A program made the position numbers and the translations under genes. From an uncultured Lachnospiraceae bacterium (GTDB lineage Bacteria; Bacillota; Clostridia; Lachnospirales; Lachnospiraceae): a DNA stretch of 23,907 nt. Positions 1 to 7,370 of this stretch are shown in pieces. Position 1 is the stretch's first letter; the number at the start of each line of letters is the position of its first letter. Below the pieces are notes generated by a model. It was given only the letters and a program-made list of their open reading frames with translations, did no database searches and was not told where the DNA came from. The stretch covers positions 1 through 23,907 of the forward strand of contig CADBTO010000017.1 in assembly GCA_902797565.1 (NCBI GenBank), in the 5' to 3' direction.

Positions 1-199
1 GGTGATGAACTGCGTGCTTGGGGTTATGGCGAAGGTTGCGCCCCAGATGAATATGTTCGCGGTCGGGGTCCAGATGAAGATCATGGCAGGGTTTGCCGTG
101 ATTCTTGTGATGGTATTCCTGTTTCCGCAGGTGGTGGACATCGTGGCCGGCCAGATGCGGATCAATCTCAGGAATTTCGCAGAGGGGATGATGCCGTGA
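1..199 (+). CDS. fliR: FliR, flagellar export gate protein (C-terminal fragment)
   Basis: The gene enters from upstream; reading from base 2 gives about 65 residues to a TGA at 197-199. The visible part has the FliR-type sequence AKVAPQMNMFAVG, followed by a hydrophobic membrane segment (KIMAGFAVILVMVFLFP) and a short polar tail. FliR is an integral membrane component of the flagellar type III export gate, working with FliP, FliQ, FlhB and FlhA. Its stop overlaps the GTG start of flhB by four bases (GTGA), which suggests translational coupling. The identification rests on this short motif and on the position directly before flhB, where FliR normally lies. The N-terminal three quarters are outside the window. 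Confidence 0.9.
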   Translation, partial: VMNCVLGVMAKVAPQMNMFAVGVQMKIMAGFAVILVMVFLFPQVVDIVAGQMRINLRNFAEGMMP

Positions 200-1317
200 A
201 GACGCAGGGCCAAATGGAATCCCGGAGCCTGCTTCTGCCGTACCATCTGCAGTTTTTCGCAGAGGACAAGACGGAAGAGGCAACCGGGAAAAAAATCGAG
301 GATACCCGGAAAAAGGGCCAGGTGGGAAAGAGCCAGGAGCTGACCTATGCCGTATCGCTGATCGTGATCTTCGTGGTCATCAAGGTCTTTGTGGGCGGCG
401 TGGGTGAGCGGTTTATCCACGTATTCAACTGGGTATATGGCTCTGTGATTCCGGATTTTCTGAGGGCGAACCGGGGCGGAGTTTCCCATTCTGATATCCA
501 GATCCTGTTCCGGGATGTTTTCGTGGAAATGTTTTTGATCACAGTGCCGTTCTTTGTCCTGGGGTATCTGGCGGCTTTGTTTGGAACCGGGCTGCAGTTT
601 TCGTTTCGTGTGACGGCGGATCCGCTTCAGCCCAAGCTGGACAAAATGAGTCCGATCAATGGCTTCAAACGGATCTTTTCGCTCCGCTCCCTGTTCCAGC
701 TTTTTCTTTCGATTATCAAAGTGGTACTGATCCTTGTGGTTGCATACAGCAGTATCCAGAACCATCTGACAGACCTGTTTGTCATGTACCAGCTGGATCT
801 TTCGCAGGGTGTTGCGCTCGTGGGGGATATTGTGATCAGCACCGGGCTTCGGATCGCCTTTGTCTATCTGGGCGTGGGCGTGGCAGATCTTCTGTTCCAG
901 AAATGGAAGTTCAAGAACGACATCAAGATGACGAAACAGGAAGTCAAAGACGAGTATAAGAACAGCGAAGGGGATCCGCAGATCAAAGGAAAGCAGAAAC
1001 AGAAGATGCGGGAAGTGTCGCAGAGGCGTATGATGAAGAGCGTCCCGGACGCGGACGTGGTCATTACGAACCCGACCCATATTGCGGTTGCCATCAAATA
1101 TGATGAGAAAGAGCGGAATGCTCCCTGGGTGGTGGCAAAAGGGGAGGAAGTCATTGCCCGGAGGATCCGTGAGGCGGCGCAGGAGGCAAATGTCCCCATC
1201 GTGGAAAACAAGCCCCTGGCGCGTGCCATGTATGAGACCGTGGAGATCGGGGAAATGATTCCGCCGGAATTATATCAGGCTGTTGCGGAAATTCTTGCAG
1301 GGGTACTTGCAAGATGA
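196..1317 (+). CDS. flhB: FlhB, flagellar export substrate-specificity switch protein
   Basis: This 373-residue protein has the usual FlhB layout. The N-terminal stretch LQFFAEDKTEEAT leads into four hydrophobic segments (about residues 50-72, 108-135, 165-185 and 210-233), then a charged linker and a cytoplasmic domain. The autocleavage motif NPTH is at residues 292-295. In the family, cleavage between Asn and Pro in this motif switches export from rod/hook to filament substrates. The GTG start at 196 overlaps the fliR stop; an ATG at 214 is an alternative, because the family-like sequence only begins after it. FlhB sits between fliR and flhA, as in other Firmicutes fla operons. Length and motif are normal. 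Confidence 0.96.
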   Translation: MKTQGQMESRSLLLPYHLQFFAEDKTEEATGKKIEDTRKKGQVGKSQELTYAVSLIVIFVVIKVFVGGVGERFIHVFNWVYGSVIPDFLRANRGGVSHSDIQILFRDVFVEMFLITVPFFVLGYLAALFGTGLQFSFRVTADPLQPKLDKMSPINGFKRIFSLRSLFQLFLSIIKVVLILVVAYSSIQNHLTDLFVMYQLDLSQGVALVGDIVISTGLRIAFVYLGVGVADLLFQKWKFKNDIKMTKQEVKDEYKNSEGDPQIKGKQKQKMREVSQRRMMKSVPDADVVITNPTHIAVAIKYDEKERNAPWVVAKGEEVIARRIREAAQEANVPIVENKPLARAMYETVEIGEMIPPELYQAVAEILAGVLAR

Positions 1318-1335
1318 GCAAAGATCTGCTATCAT
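1307..1335 (+). promoter_or_regulatory. Weak candidate internal promoter before flhA
   Basis: TTGCAA (1307-1312) and TATCAT (1330-1335) are separated by exactly 17 bases. They match the housekeeping consensus at 4/6 and 5/6 positions. The -35 lies in the end of flhB and the -10 in the 60-bp flhB-flhA gap, one of the larger gaps in this otherwise tight operon. This is a pattern match only; there is no extended -10 and no operator. Confidence 0.25.
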
Positions 1336-1377
1336 AAGTGTTTGGTAACAGTTAAGTCTATTTGGAGGTAGGAAAGA

Positions 1378-3432
1378 ATGGAAAGGACCCAGAGCGGCTT
1401 TCGCCGCACGGACGCCTTTGTCGCAGCGTATATTCTGGCGGCAATCGTCTTTTTCATTATCCCGATCCCCTCTTGGCTGCTGGATATCTGTCTGGCGTTC
1501 AATATCGGGGTAGGGCTGGTCATCTTGTTGAATGCCCTGTTTGCGCAGGAGCCGCTGGATATGTCGTTCTTTCCGACGCTCCTTTTGTTTACAACGATTT
1601 TTCGTATTTCACTAAATGTCGCATCGACTCGGTTGATCCTGAATTCAGGAAGCCCTGGCAATGTCGTCACCACATTCGGGAATTTCGTGGGTGGTGGTGA
1701 CGTCATTGTTGGTGCGATCATCTTCATTGTCCTGATCATCATCCAGTTTATCGTCATCAATAAAGGTACGGAGCGCGTATCGGAGGTGACGGCACGGTTT
1801 ACGCTGGATGCAATGCCCGGCAAGCAGATGATGATCGAGGCGGATGTTTCTTCCGGTGCGATGGACGAGGCACAGGCAAAGGAAGCGAGGGACAAGCTCC
1901 AGAAGGAATCGTCGTTCTTTGGTTCTATGGATGGTGCGACGAAATACGTGAAGGGGGATGCCACCGCAGGCCTGATTATTACGGGGATCAACCTGGTGGG
2001 CGGGATCGTCATGGGCGTGACGCGCCAGGGTATGGAAGCGGTGGAAGCACTGAACCAGTATGGCATTCTGACCATCGGCGACGGGCTGTCCAGTTCCATC
2101 CCTTCGCTGCTGATCTCCCTTGCAACCGGTATCCTTGTGACCAAGGGGACGAAGGACTCGGATTTCTCTGGAACTATGATGAAGCAGCTTTTGGGCGTGC
2201 CCAAGGTGCTCTATATTGCCGGGACAGTCATCTGTATCCTGGGTGTGTTCACCCCCCTGTCGCTGCCGCTCTTCCTTGCCTATGGCGGGGCGTTCCTGGC
2301 TGCCGGGTATGCGATTTCAAAGGACATCGGAACCCAGGAGATTCAGGAGGAAGTTGAGGCGGAAGAGACTGAGGCGGAGGAGATCCGCAGGCCGGAGAAC
2401 GTGGTTTCGCTGCTTTCTGTGGATCCGATCGAGTTGGAGTTCGGATACGGGATCATTCCGCTGGCAGATGTGAACCAGGGCGGGGATCTTCTGGACCGCG
2501 TCGTGATGATCCGGCGGCAGATTGCGCTGGAACTTGGTACAGTGGTTCCGATTATCCGTCTGCGTGATAACATCCAGCTGAACCCGAACCAGTACATCAT
2601 CAAAATCAAAGGCATCCAGGTGGCAGAAGGAGAGATCCTGTTTGACCATTATATGGCGATGAATCCGGGCTATGTGGAGGAGGAAATTACGGGTATTCCG
2701 ACCCAGGAGCCGTCGTTCCACCTGCCTGCGCTCTGGATTACGGAAGGACAGCGGGAACGCGCGGAGAGCCTGGGGTACACGGTGGTGGATCCGCCTTCGA
2801 TTATCGCGACGCACCTCACGGAGGTGATCCGTTCGCATATTGCGGAACTGCTCACTAGACAGGATGTCCAGAATCTTGTGAACAACCTGAAAGAGACCAA
2901 TCCAGTGCTTGTGGACGAACTTACGCCTTCAATGATGTCTTTGGGCGATGTGCAGAAAGTGCTGCAGAACCTTCTTGCAGAAGGAATTTCGATTCGGGAT
3001 CTTTTGTCTGTCTTTGAAATCCTTGCAGACCATGCATCGACCAACCATGATACGGATGTGCTCACGGAGTATGTGCGCCAGGGCCTGCGCCGTGCCATCT
3101 CCAGGAAGTATTTTGATTCCGGGGAGGCAAACCAGGTGATCACCGTGGATCCCAAGGTGGAACAGGAGATTATGGCTTCTGTCAAGCAGACCGAGGCGGG
3201 GGCGTATATCACGCTCGATCCGGAGCGGATCCGTGCGATTATGGAGTCGATGCGGGAAGAGATCGGGAAAATGGAGGAGATGGGGCGGACGCCTGTGGTG
3301 GTCTGTTCCCCCATTGTCCGTATGTATTTGAAAAAGCTGTCAGAGGAATATTTCGACGACCTGGTGGTCGTTTCGTTTAATGAGGTTGAGCCGGATGTCG
3401 AGCTTCAATCCATCGGAATGGTGGCCGCGTAA
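1378..3432 (+). CDS. flhA: FlhA, flagellar type III export gate protein
   Basis: This 684-residue protein is the large membrane/cytoplasmic subunit of the flagellar export gate. The N-terminal half (about residues 15-325) contains the hydrophobic segments and the FHIPEP-family signature FRISLNVASTRLIL (about 75-88), followed by the conserved cytoplasmic loop (TARFTLDAMPGKQM, about 138-151). An acidic linker (about 320-340) leads to the cytoplasmic domain that docks export chaperone-substrate complexes, with typical sequence such as TEVIRSHIAELLTRQDVQNL. A GGAGGT ribosome-binding site lies about 10 bases before the ATG. Length is normal for the family, and the neighbours flhB and flhF agree. 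Confidence 0.97.
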   Translation: MERTQSGFRRTDAFVAAYILAAIVFFIIPIPSWLLDICLAFNIGVGLVILLNALFAQEPLDMSFFPTLLLFTTIFRISLNVASTRLILNSGSPGNVVTTFGNFVGGGDVIVGAIIFIVLIIIQFIVINKGTERVSEVTARFTLDAMPGKQMMIEADVSSGAMDEAQAKEARDKLQKESSFFGSMDGATKYVKGDATAGLIITGINLVGGIVMGVTRQGMEAVEALNQYGILTIGDGLSSSIPSLLISLATGILVTKGTKDSDFSGTMMKQLLGVPKVLYIAGTVICILGVFTPLSLPLFLAYGGAFLAAGYAISKDIGTQEIQEEVEAEETEAEEIRRPENVVSLLSVDPIELEFGYGIIPLADVNQGGDLLDRVVMIRRQIALELGTVVPIIRLRDNIQLNPNQYIIKIKGIQVAEGEILFDHYMAMNPGYVEEEITGIPTQEPSFHLPALWITEGQRERAESLGYTVVDPPSIIATHLTEVIRSHIAELLTRQDVQNLVNNLKETNPVLVDELTPSMMSLGDVQKVLQNLLAEGISIRDLLSVFEILADHASTNHDTDVLTEYVRQGLRRAISRKYFDSGEANQVITVDPKVEQEIMASVKQTEAGAYITLDPERIRAIMESMREEIGKMEEMGRTPVVVCSPIVRMYLKKLSEEYFDDLVVVSFNEVEPDVELQSIGMVAA

Positions 3433-3435
3433 GAT

Positions 3436-5298
3436 ATGACGATCAATAAATATACAGGGAAAACGAAAGAAGAGGCTGTGGAGAATGCCAAGGCGGATCT
3501 GGGAGATTCTGTTGTCATTCTGAATATCAAGGAGATCCGTCCGGATGGGCTGCTTGGTATTTTCAAGAAGAGTACGTTTGAGGTGACAGGTGCGGTGGAA
3601 GATGAACTGATGCCGCGTCCTGGCGCCGGCCTGCGCAGCCAGACACCGTCCGGTTCTGCCAGTGGCGGCATGGGAATGCGGACAGATCCGGCATTGCCGG
3701 TGACGCCGTCTGTGCCGGAGTCGGGCCAGGGGGGCGGGACGGGAATGTTCCCGGCTCCATCAGTACCAGTGCCTTCGGAACCTATGGCAGAGAAACCGGC
3801 TGTGTTTTCAAGGCTGGAGCCTGCCCGTGCATCGGTGCAGCGGGGGACGGAGCCGGTGGTTCCGGATCATGCAAGGGTGCAGCGGCCTTCTGCGGCGCAG
3901 GAGGACCCGGCTTCCGGTATGCCGGAAGCGAAGGGGCGGGATGCGCACAGTGCCCAGAAGGAGCGGGGGACGACAGCCAGGATCCCGTCGGGGCCTTCCG
4001 GGAATTCGCCTTTCGCGCCGCTTCCGAATCCGGCGCCTGCCTTGAAGCGGGATGACCCGAAACGGAATGTGATCAAAAAGAACGAAGAATATGGATTCTC
4101 TGTGGCGGCAGATGAAAAAATCGAGATTCCGCCCTTCCTGCGGCAGGAGGAAATGCGGGCAGCGGCACATTCGAATGCTTCGAATTATGCGAGAACTTCG
4201 AGAAGCCGAAACAGCCGTAGGAATGTGGAAAAGAAGGCAGAGGTGAAGAAGGTGGATCCGGAAGAATTGCGTTCCGTGTTCAAAGAAGTGGGAGAAGTGG
4301 TCAGCCGGGGCGAGTCTGTTCCGGTGCCAAAGACCAAAGATTCCGAATCCCAGTCCCCTGTCATCCGGGGTGCATCGCTGCCCAAAGACAGGAACAAGAA
4401 AGAAAAAAAGGTGGATATGCCAGTGCAGAAACGGGAAAGCAAAGGCGTGGATACCCTGCCTCCCGCGCCGGCCAGTGCGGGGGAGAGTTTCTCCGGCAGC
4501 GGTGTGGAGGAGCGGCTGGGTTTTGTCCGGACCCTTTATAATACCCTGGTGGATCATGGCGTGGATGAAAAGTATGTCAACCTGATCCTGGACGACTTGG
4601 GGAAGCTGATCTCTTCGGAAAACAGCTTGAATTATCTGATCCAGAATGTATACCAGAAGATGGTGCTGAAATGCGGCAGGATTGAAACCATCGACTGCAG
4701 CAAAAAGCCCACCGTGATTTTCTTGGTGGGGCCAACCGGGGTGGGGAAGACGACGACCCTTGCAAAGATCGCCAGCCACTTCAAACTGAATGAAGGGAAG
4801 CAGGTGGCGTTTTTGACAGCGGATACCTACCGGATTGCGGCAACCGACCAGCTCGCCAAATATGCGCAGATCCTTGGGGCGCCGATTGACATTGTCTACG
4901 AGCCGAAGGATATCGGGAAGTCTGTGGCAAAGTTCCGGAGTTTCGATCTGGTGCTGGTGGATACCGTGGGTTTTTCGCATAAGAACGCGGAGCAGAAGGA
5001 GGCATTGTCCCAGCTGCTCAAGGCTTTGCCTGAGCGGTATACGAAAAAAGTGTTCCTGGTGCTTTCAGCGACGACGAAGTATGACGACCTGAAGGCGATT
5101 GTGGACAGTTATCGGGAACTGTGCGAATTTTCGCTGATCTTCACGAAGCTGGATGAAACCCTGGTCTTTGGAAATATCTATAATATCCGGCAGTACAGCG
5201 GAAGCCCGCTTTCCTATGTCACGAACGGGCAGATGGTGCCGGACGACTTTTCTGCATTGGATTCCCAAAGGCTGGTCAGAGTGCTTCTGGGAGGATGA
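3436..5298 (+). CDS. flhF: FlhF, SRP-type GTPase with a long Pro/Ala-rich linker
   Basis: At 620 residues this is much longer than B. subtilis FlhF (about 366). Residues 1-55 are the FlhF B domain (KYTGKTKEEAVENAKADLG and GLLGIFKKSTFEV). About residues 58-350 are a low-complexity Pro/Ala/Ser and charged linker. The C-terminal part is the NG GTPase domain: P-loop GPTGVGKT at 432-439, DTVG at 509-512 and TKLDE at 570-574. FlhF marks the site of flagellar assembly in many bacteria and is controlled by FlhG, encoded immediately downstream. The start lies three bases after the flhA stop with no clear ribosome-binding site, suggesting coupling. The extra length is entirely in the linker. Confidence 0.95.
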   Translation: MTINKYTGKTKEEAVENAKADLGDSVVILNIKEIRPDGLLGIFKKSTFEVTGAVEDELMPRPGAGLRSQTPSGSASGGMGMRTDPALPVTPSVPESGQGGGTGMFPAPSVPVPSEPMAEKPAVFSRLEPARASVQRGTEPVVPDHARVQRPSAAQEDPASGMPEAKGRDAHSAQKERGTTARIPSGPSGNSPFAPLPNPAPALKRDDPKRNVIKKNEEYGFSVAADEKIEIPPFLRQEEMRAAAHSNASNYARTSRSRNSRRNVEKKAEVKKVDPEELRSVFKEVGEVVSRGESVPVPKTKDSESQSPVIRGASLPKDRNKKEKKVDMPVQKRESKGVDTLPPAPASAGESFSGSGVEERLGFVRTLYNTLVDHGVDEKYVNLILDDLGKLISSENSLNYLIQNVYQKMVLKCGRIETIDCSKKPTVIFLVGPTGVGKTTTLAKIASHFKLNEGKQVAFLTADTYRIAATDQLAKYAQILGAPIDIVYEPKDIGKSVAKFRSFDLVLVDTVGFSHKNAEQKEALSQLLKALPERYTKKVFLVLSATTKYDDLKAIVDSYRELCEFSLIFTKLDETLVFGNIYNIRQYSGSPLSYVTNGQMVPDDFSALDSQRLVRVLLGG

Positions 5299-5301
5299 TG
5301 T

Positions 5302-6198
5302 ATGGCGAAAGATCAAGCGGTTCGGCTTCGGAATGTTGTAAAGAAGAATATGCAGCATAATGTTCCGGGTGCCCGGATCCTGACAGTCACCAGCGGCAAG
5401 GGAGGTGTGGGGAAATCCTCGCTTGCGGTGAACCTGGGCTGGGAGATGGAAAAACGCGGGAAGAGGGTCATTATTTTCGATGCAGATTTCGGGCTTGCGA
5501 ATGTGGAGGTTATGTTCGGGAAGGCGCCCAAACACAGCCTGCTTGACGTGATCAGCGGGAATCTGGATATCGAAGAGGTCATTACGGAAAGCCCATATGG
5601 AATCCGGTTTATATCCGGAGGATCCGGGATACTGGGGCTGAATGACCTGGATCCGCTGCAGCTGCATTTTCTGATCCGTTCCATCCGGAGGCTCAATGGC
5701 CTGTGTGATATCCTGATTGTAGATACGGGAGCGGGAATATCACACCAGGTGGTTGATTTTGTTGCGGCGAGCCCGGAGATCCTGATTGTTTCCACACCGG
5801 AGCCGTCTTCGATCTCGGACGCCTATTCGCTTGTGAAGGCAACCCTGGGGCATCCTAATTTTGTCCGGGATGATTCCAGGCTGTACCTGGTTGCAAATAA
5901 AGTATCTTCCAAAGCAGAGGGAGAAGCTGTCTTTGAGAGGATCAGTTCTGCTGCGAGCCGTTTTCTCAGAACGGGCATGGATTTCATCGGGATGATACCG
6001 GAGGATCCAGCGCTTGAGAAGGCTGTCCGGCGGCAGCAGTTATTCTGCAAAGCGGCACCAAGTGCCCGTGCCGCACTGGCATTTTCAGATCTGGCCCAAG
6101 TCCTCCTGGAGGATTCTTTTTCGAAAAAAAGTGGGGCTTCCTCGTATTTTGGTATTTCTGGATTTTTGAATGGTATCCTGCACCGGTCGAAGGGGTGA
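5302..6198 (+). CDS. flhG: FlhG (YlxH), MinD-like ATPase controlling flagellar number/placement
   Basis: This is a 298-residue MinD/ParA-family ATPase. The deviant Walker A motif SGKGGVGKSS is at 31-40, with signature Lys33 and Lys38; DADFGLAN follows at 60-67 and a VDTGAG switch further on. The N-terminus carries DQAVRLR (residues 4-10), matching the DQxxxLR element through which FlhG activates the FlhF GTPase in characterised systems. The last residues (YFGISGFLNGILHRSKG) look like a MinD-type amphipathic membrane-targeting helix. Both features separate it from generic MinD. It starts three bases after flhF behind a GGAGGA ribosome-binding site. Confidence 0.95.
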   Translation: MAKDQAVRLRNVVKKNMQHNVPGARILTVTSGKGGVGKSSLAVNLGWEMEKRGKRVIIFDADFGLANVEVMFGKAPKHSLLDVISGNLDIEEVITESPYGIRFISGGSGILGLNDLDPLQLHFLIRSIRRLNGLCDILIVDTGAGISHQVVDFVAASPEILIVSTPEPSSISDAYSLVKATLGHPNFVRDDSRLYLVANKVSSKAEGEAVFERISSAASRFLRTGMDFIGMIPEDPALEKAVRRQQLFCKAAPSARAALAFSDLAQVLLEDSFSKKSGASSYFGISGFLNGILHRSKG

Positions 6199-6204
6199 GA
6201 ATAA

Positions 6205-7359
6205 ATGTATAATATTTTGGTTGTGGATGACTCTGCACTCATGAGAAAGATCATGTGTGATATAATAAGCCAAATACAGGGATTTATTGCGAAAGATGTG
6301 TGTGCAGATGGAAATTCTGCCCTGCGTATGATCCGGGAAAACAAGTATGACGCCGTGACCATGAATGTTTTCATGCCCCGAATGACCGGGCTGGAGGTGC
6401 TCAAAGCGCTGCAGGCGGAAAATATTTCGATCCCGGTTGTGGCAATCTCTTCCACGATCCGTGAAGACCGGGAGACCACCCGCCAGGCACTGGGACTGGG
6501 CGCCGTGAAAGTCGTGATCCGGCCGCCGAGGATTGCGCCTTCTGAGAAAGGGCCGTTCTCACAGAACCTTCAGGACGCGCTGGCGGCAGCGGTTGGAATG
6601 AAGGGCGGGGTGCGGCGCGTATCTTCTGCCCCGGTGCGTCCGGCGCGTCCGGTGACGGGCGCTGCAGCTGCTCCGGCAGCGAGGCCGCTTGCAGCCAGAC
6701 GTCCTCTGGCGGCAGCTTCTGCGCCGGTTTCCGCTGGCGGCAGTGCAGGCGTGGTGAAGGGGAACAAGAACTACCGGGGGAAATACGGGCTGCTCGCGAT
6801 TGCCTGCTCCACCGGGGGGCCCCAGGCGCTCCATACGATGATTCCCATGCTGCCTGGCAGGCTGGGGGTGCCGGGCGTGATCGTGCAGCATATGCCGAAA
6901 GGTTTTACTGCTTCTCTGGCTGAGCGGATCAACGGGGCCGCACGTGTCAATGTGAAAGAGGCAGAGGACGGGGAGATCCTGAAGAAGGACTGGATCTACA
7001 TTGCGCCCGGCGGCAGGCATACAAAGGTGGTGGAAAAAGGACGGGGGACGCTCTGCTTCCATGTATATGATGCGCCCCCTGTGAACAACCTGCGTCCGTG
7101 TGCGGACGTCATGTATGATTCTTTACAGAACATCTCGACGGAGTATATCCTGTGCACCGTCATGACCGGGATGGGTTCGGACGGCTGCAGGGGGATCCGG
7201 GATCTTGGAAAGGTCAAGAAGGTTTACACCATTTCGCAGGACGAGGCTTCTTCAGTTGTTTACGGGATGCCGAAGGCCGTTGCTGTAAACGGGGTGACTG
7301 ATGAGGTGGTACCCCTCACACAGATCGCAAATTCCATCAAGAAAGAACTGGGGGTATAA
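6205..7359 (+). CDS. cheB: CheB, chemoreceptor methylesterase with a degenerate receiver domain
   Basis: This is a 384-residue protein-glutamate methylesterase/deamidase. The N-terminal receiver (1-125) begins normally with ILVVDDSALMRKI (acidic pair D8-D9). The phospho-acceptor position, usually Asp in an LDxxMPxMDG context, reads MNVFMPRMTG with Asn54, and the conserved receiver Lys is Arg106 (IRPP). An Ala/Pro/Arg-rich linker spans about 130-190. The C-terminal esterase domain is intact: S202 in CSTGG, H229 in QHMPKGF and D326 in MTGMGSDG form the expected catalytic triad. The enzyme should be able to demethylate or deamidate receptors, but normal phospho-activation by CheA looks impossible. 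The gene is between flhG and cheA, as in B. subtilis. Confidence 0.94.
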   Translation: MYNILVVDDSALMRKIMCDIISQIQGFIAKDVCADGNSALRMIRENKYDAVTMNVFMPRMTGLEVLKALQAENISIPVVAISSTIREDRETTRQALGLGAVKVVIRPPRIAPSEKGPFSQNLQDALAAAVGMKGGVRRVSSAPVRPARPVTGAAAAPAARPLAARRPLAAASAPVSAGGSAGVVKGNKNYRGKYGLLAIACSTGGPQALHTMIPMLPGRLGVPGVIVQHMPKGFTASLAERINGAARVNVKEAEDGEILKKDWIYIAPGGRHTKVVEKGRGTLCFHVYDAPPVNNLRPCADVMYDSLQNISTEYILCTVMTGMGSDGCRGIRDLGKVKKVYTISQDEASSVVYGMPKAVAVNGVTDEVVPLTQIANSIKKELGV

Positions 7360-7370
7360 GGAGGTAAAAC

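Noticed and set aside
1332..2204. A 290-codon minus-strand open frame opposite flhA
   Set aside because: It is a shadow of FlhA, whose plus-strand sequence carries the family signature throughout.
4921..4990. DTVG instead of DTAG in the FlhF GTPase domain
   Set aside because: As far as I recall, other FlhF proteins also have Val at this position, and the P-loop and TKLD motifs are intact, so loss of function is not implied.
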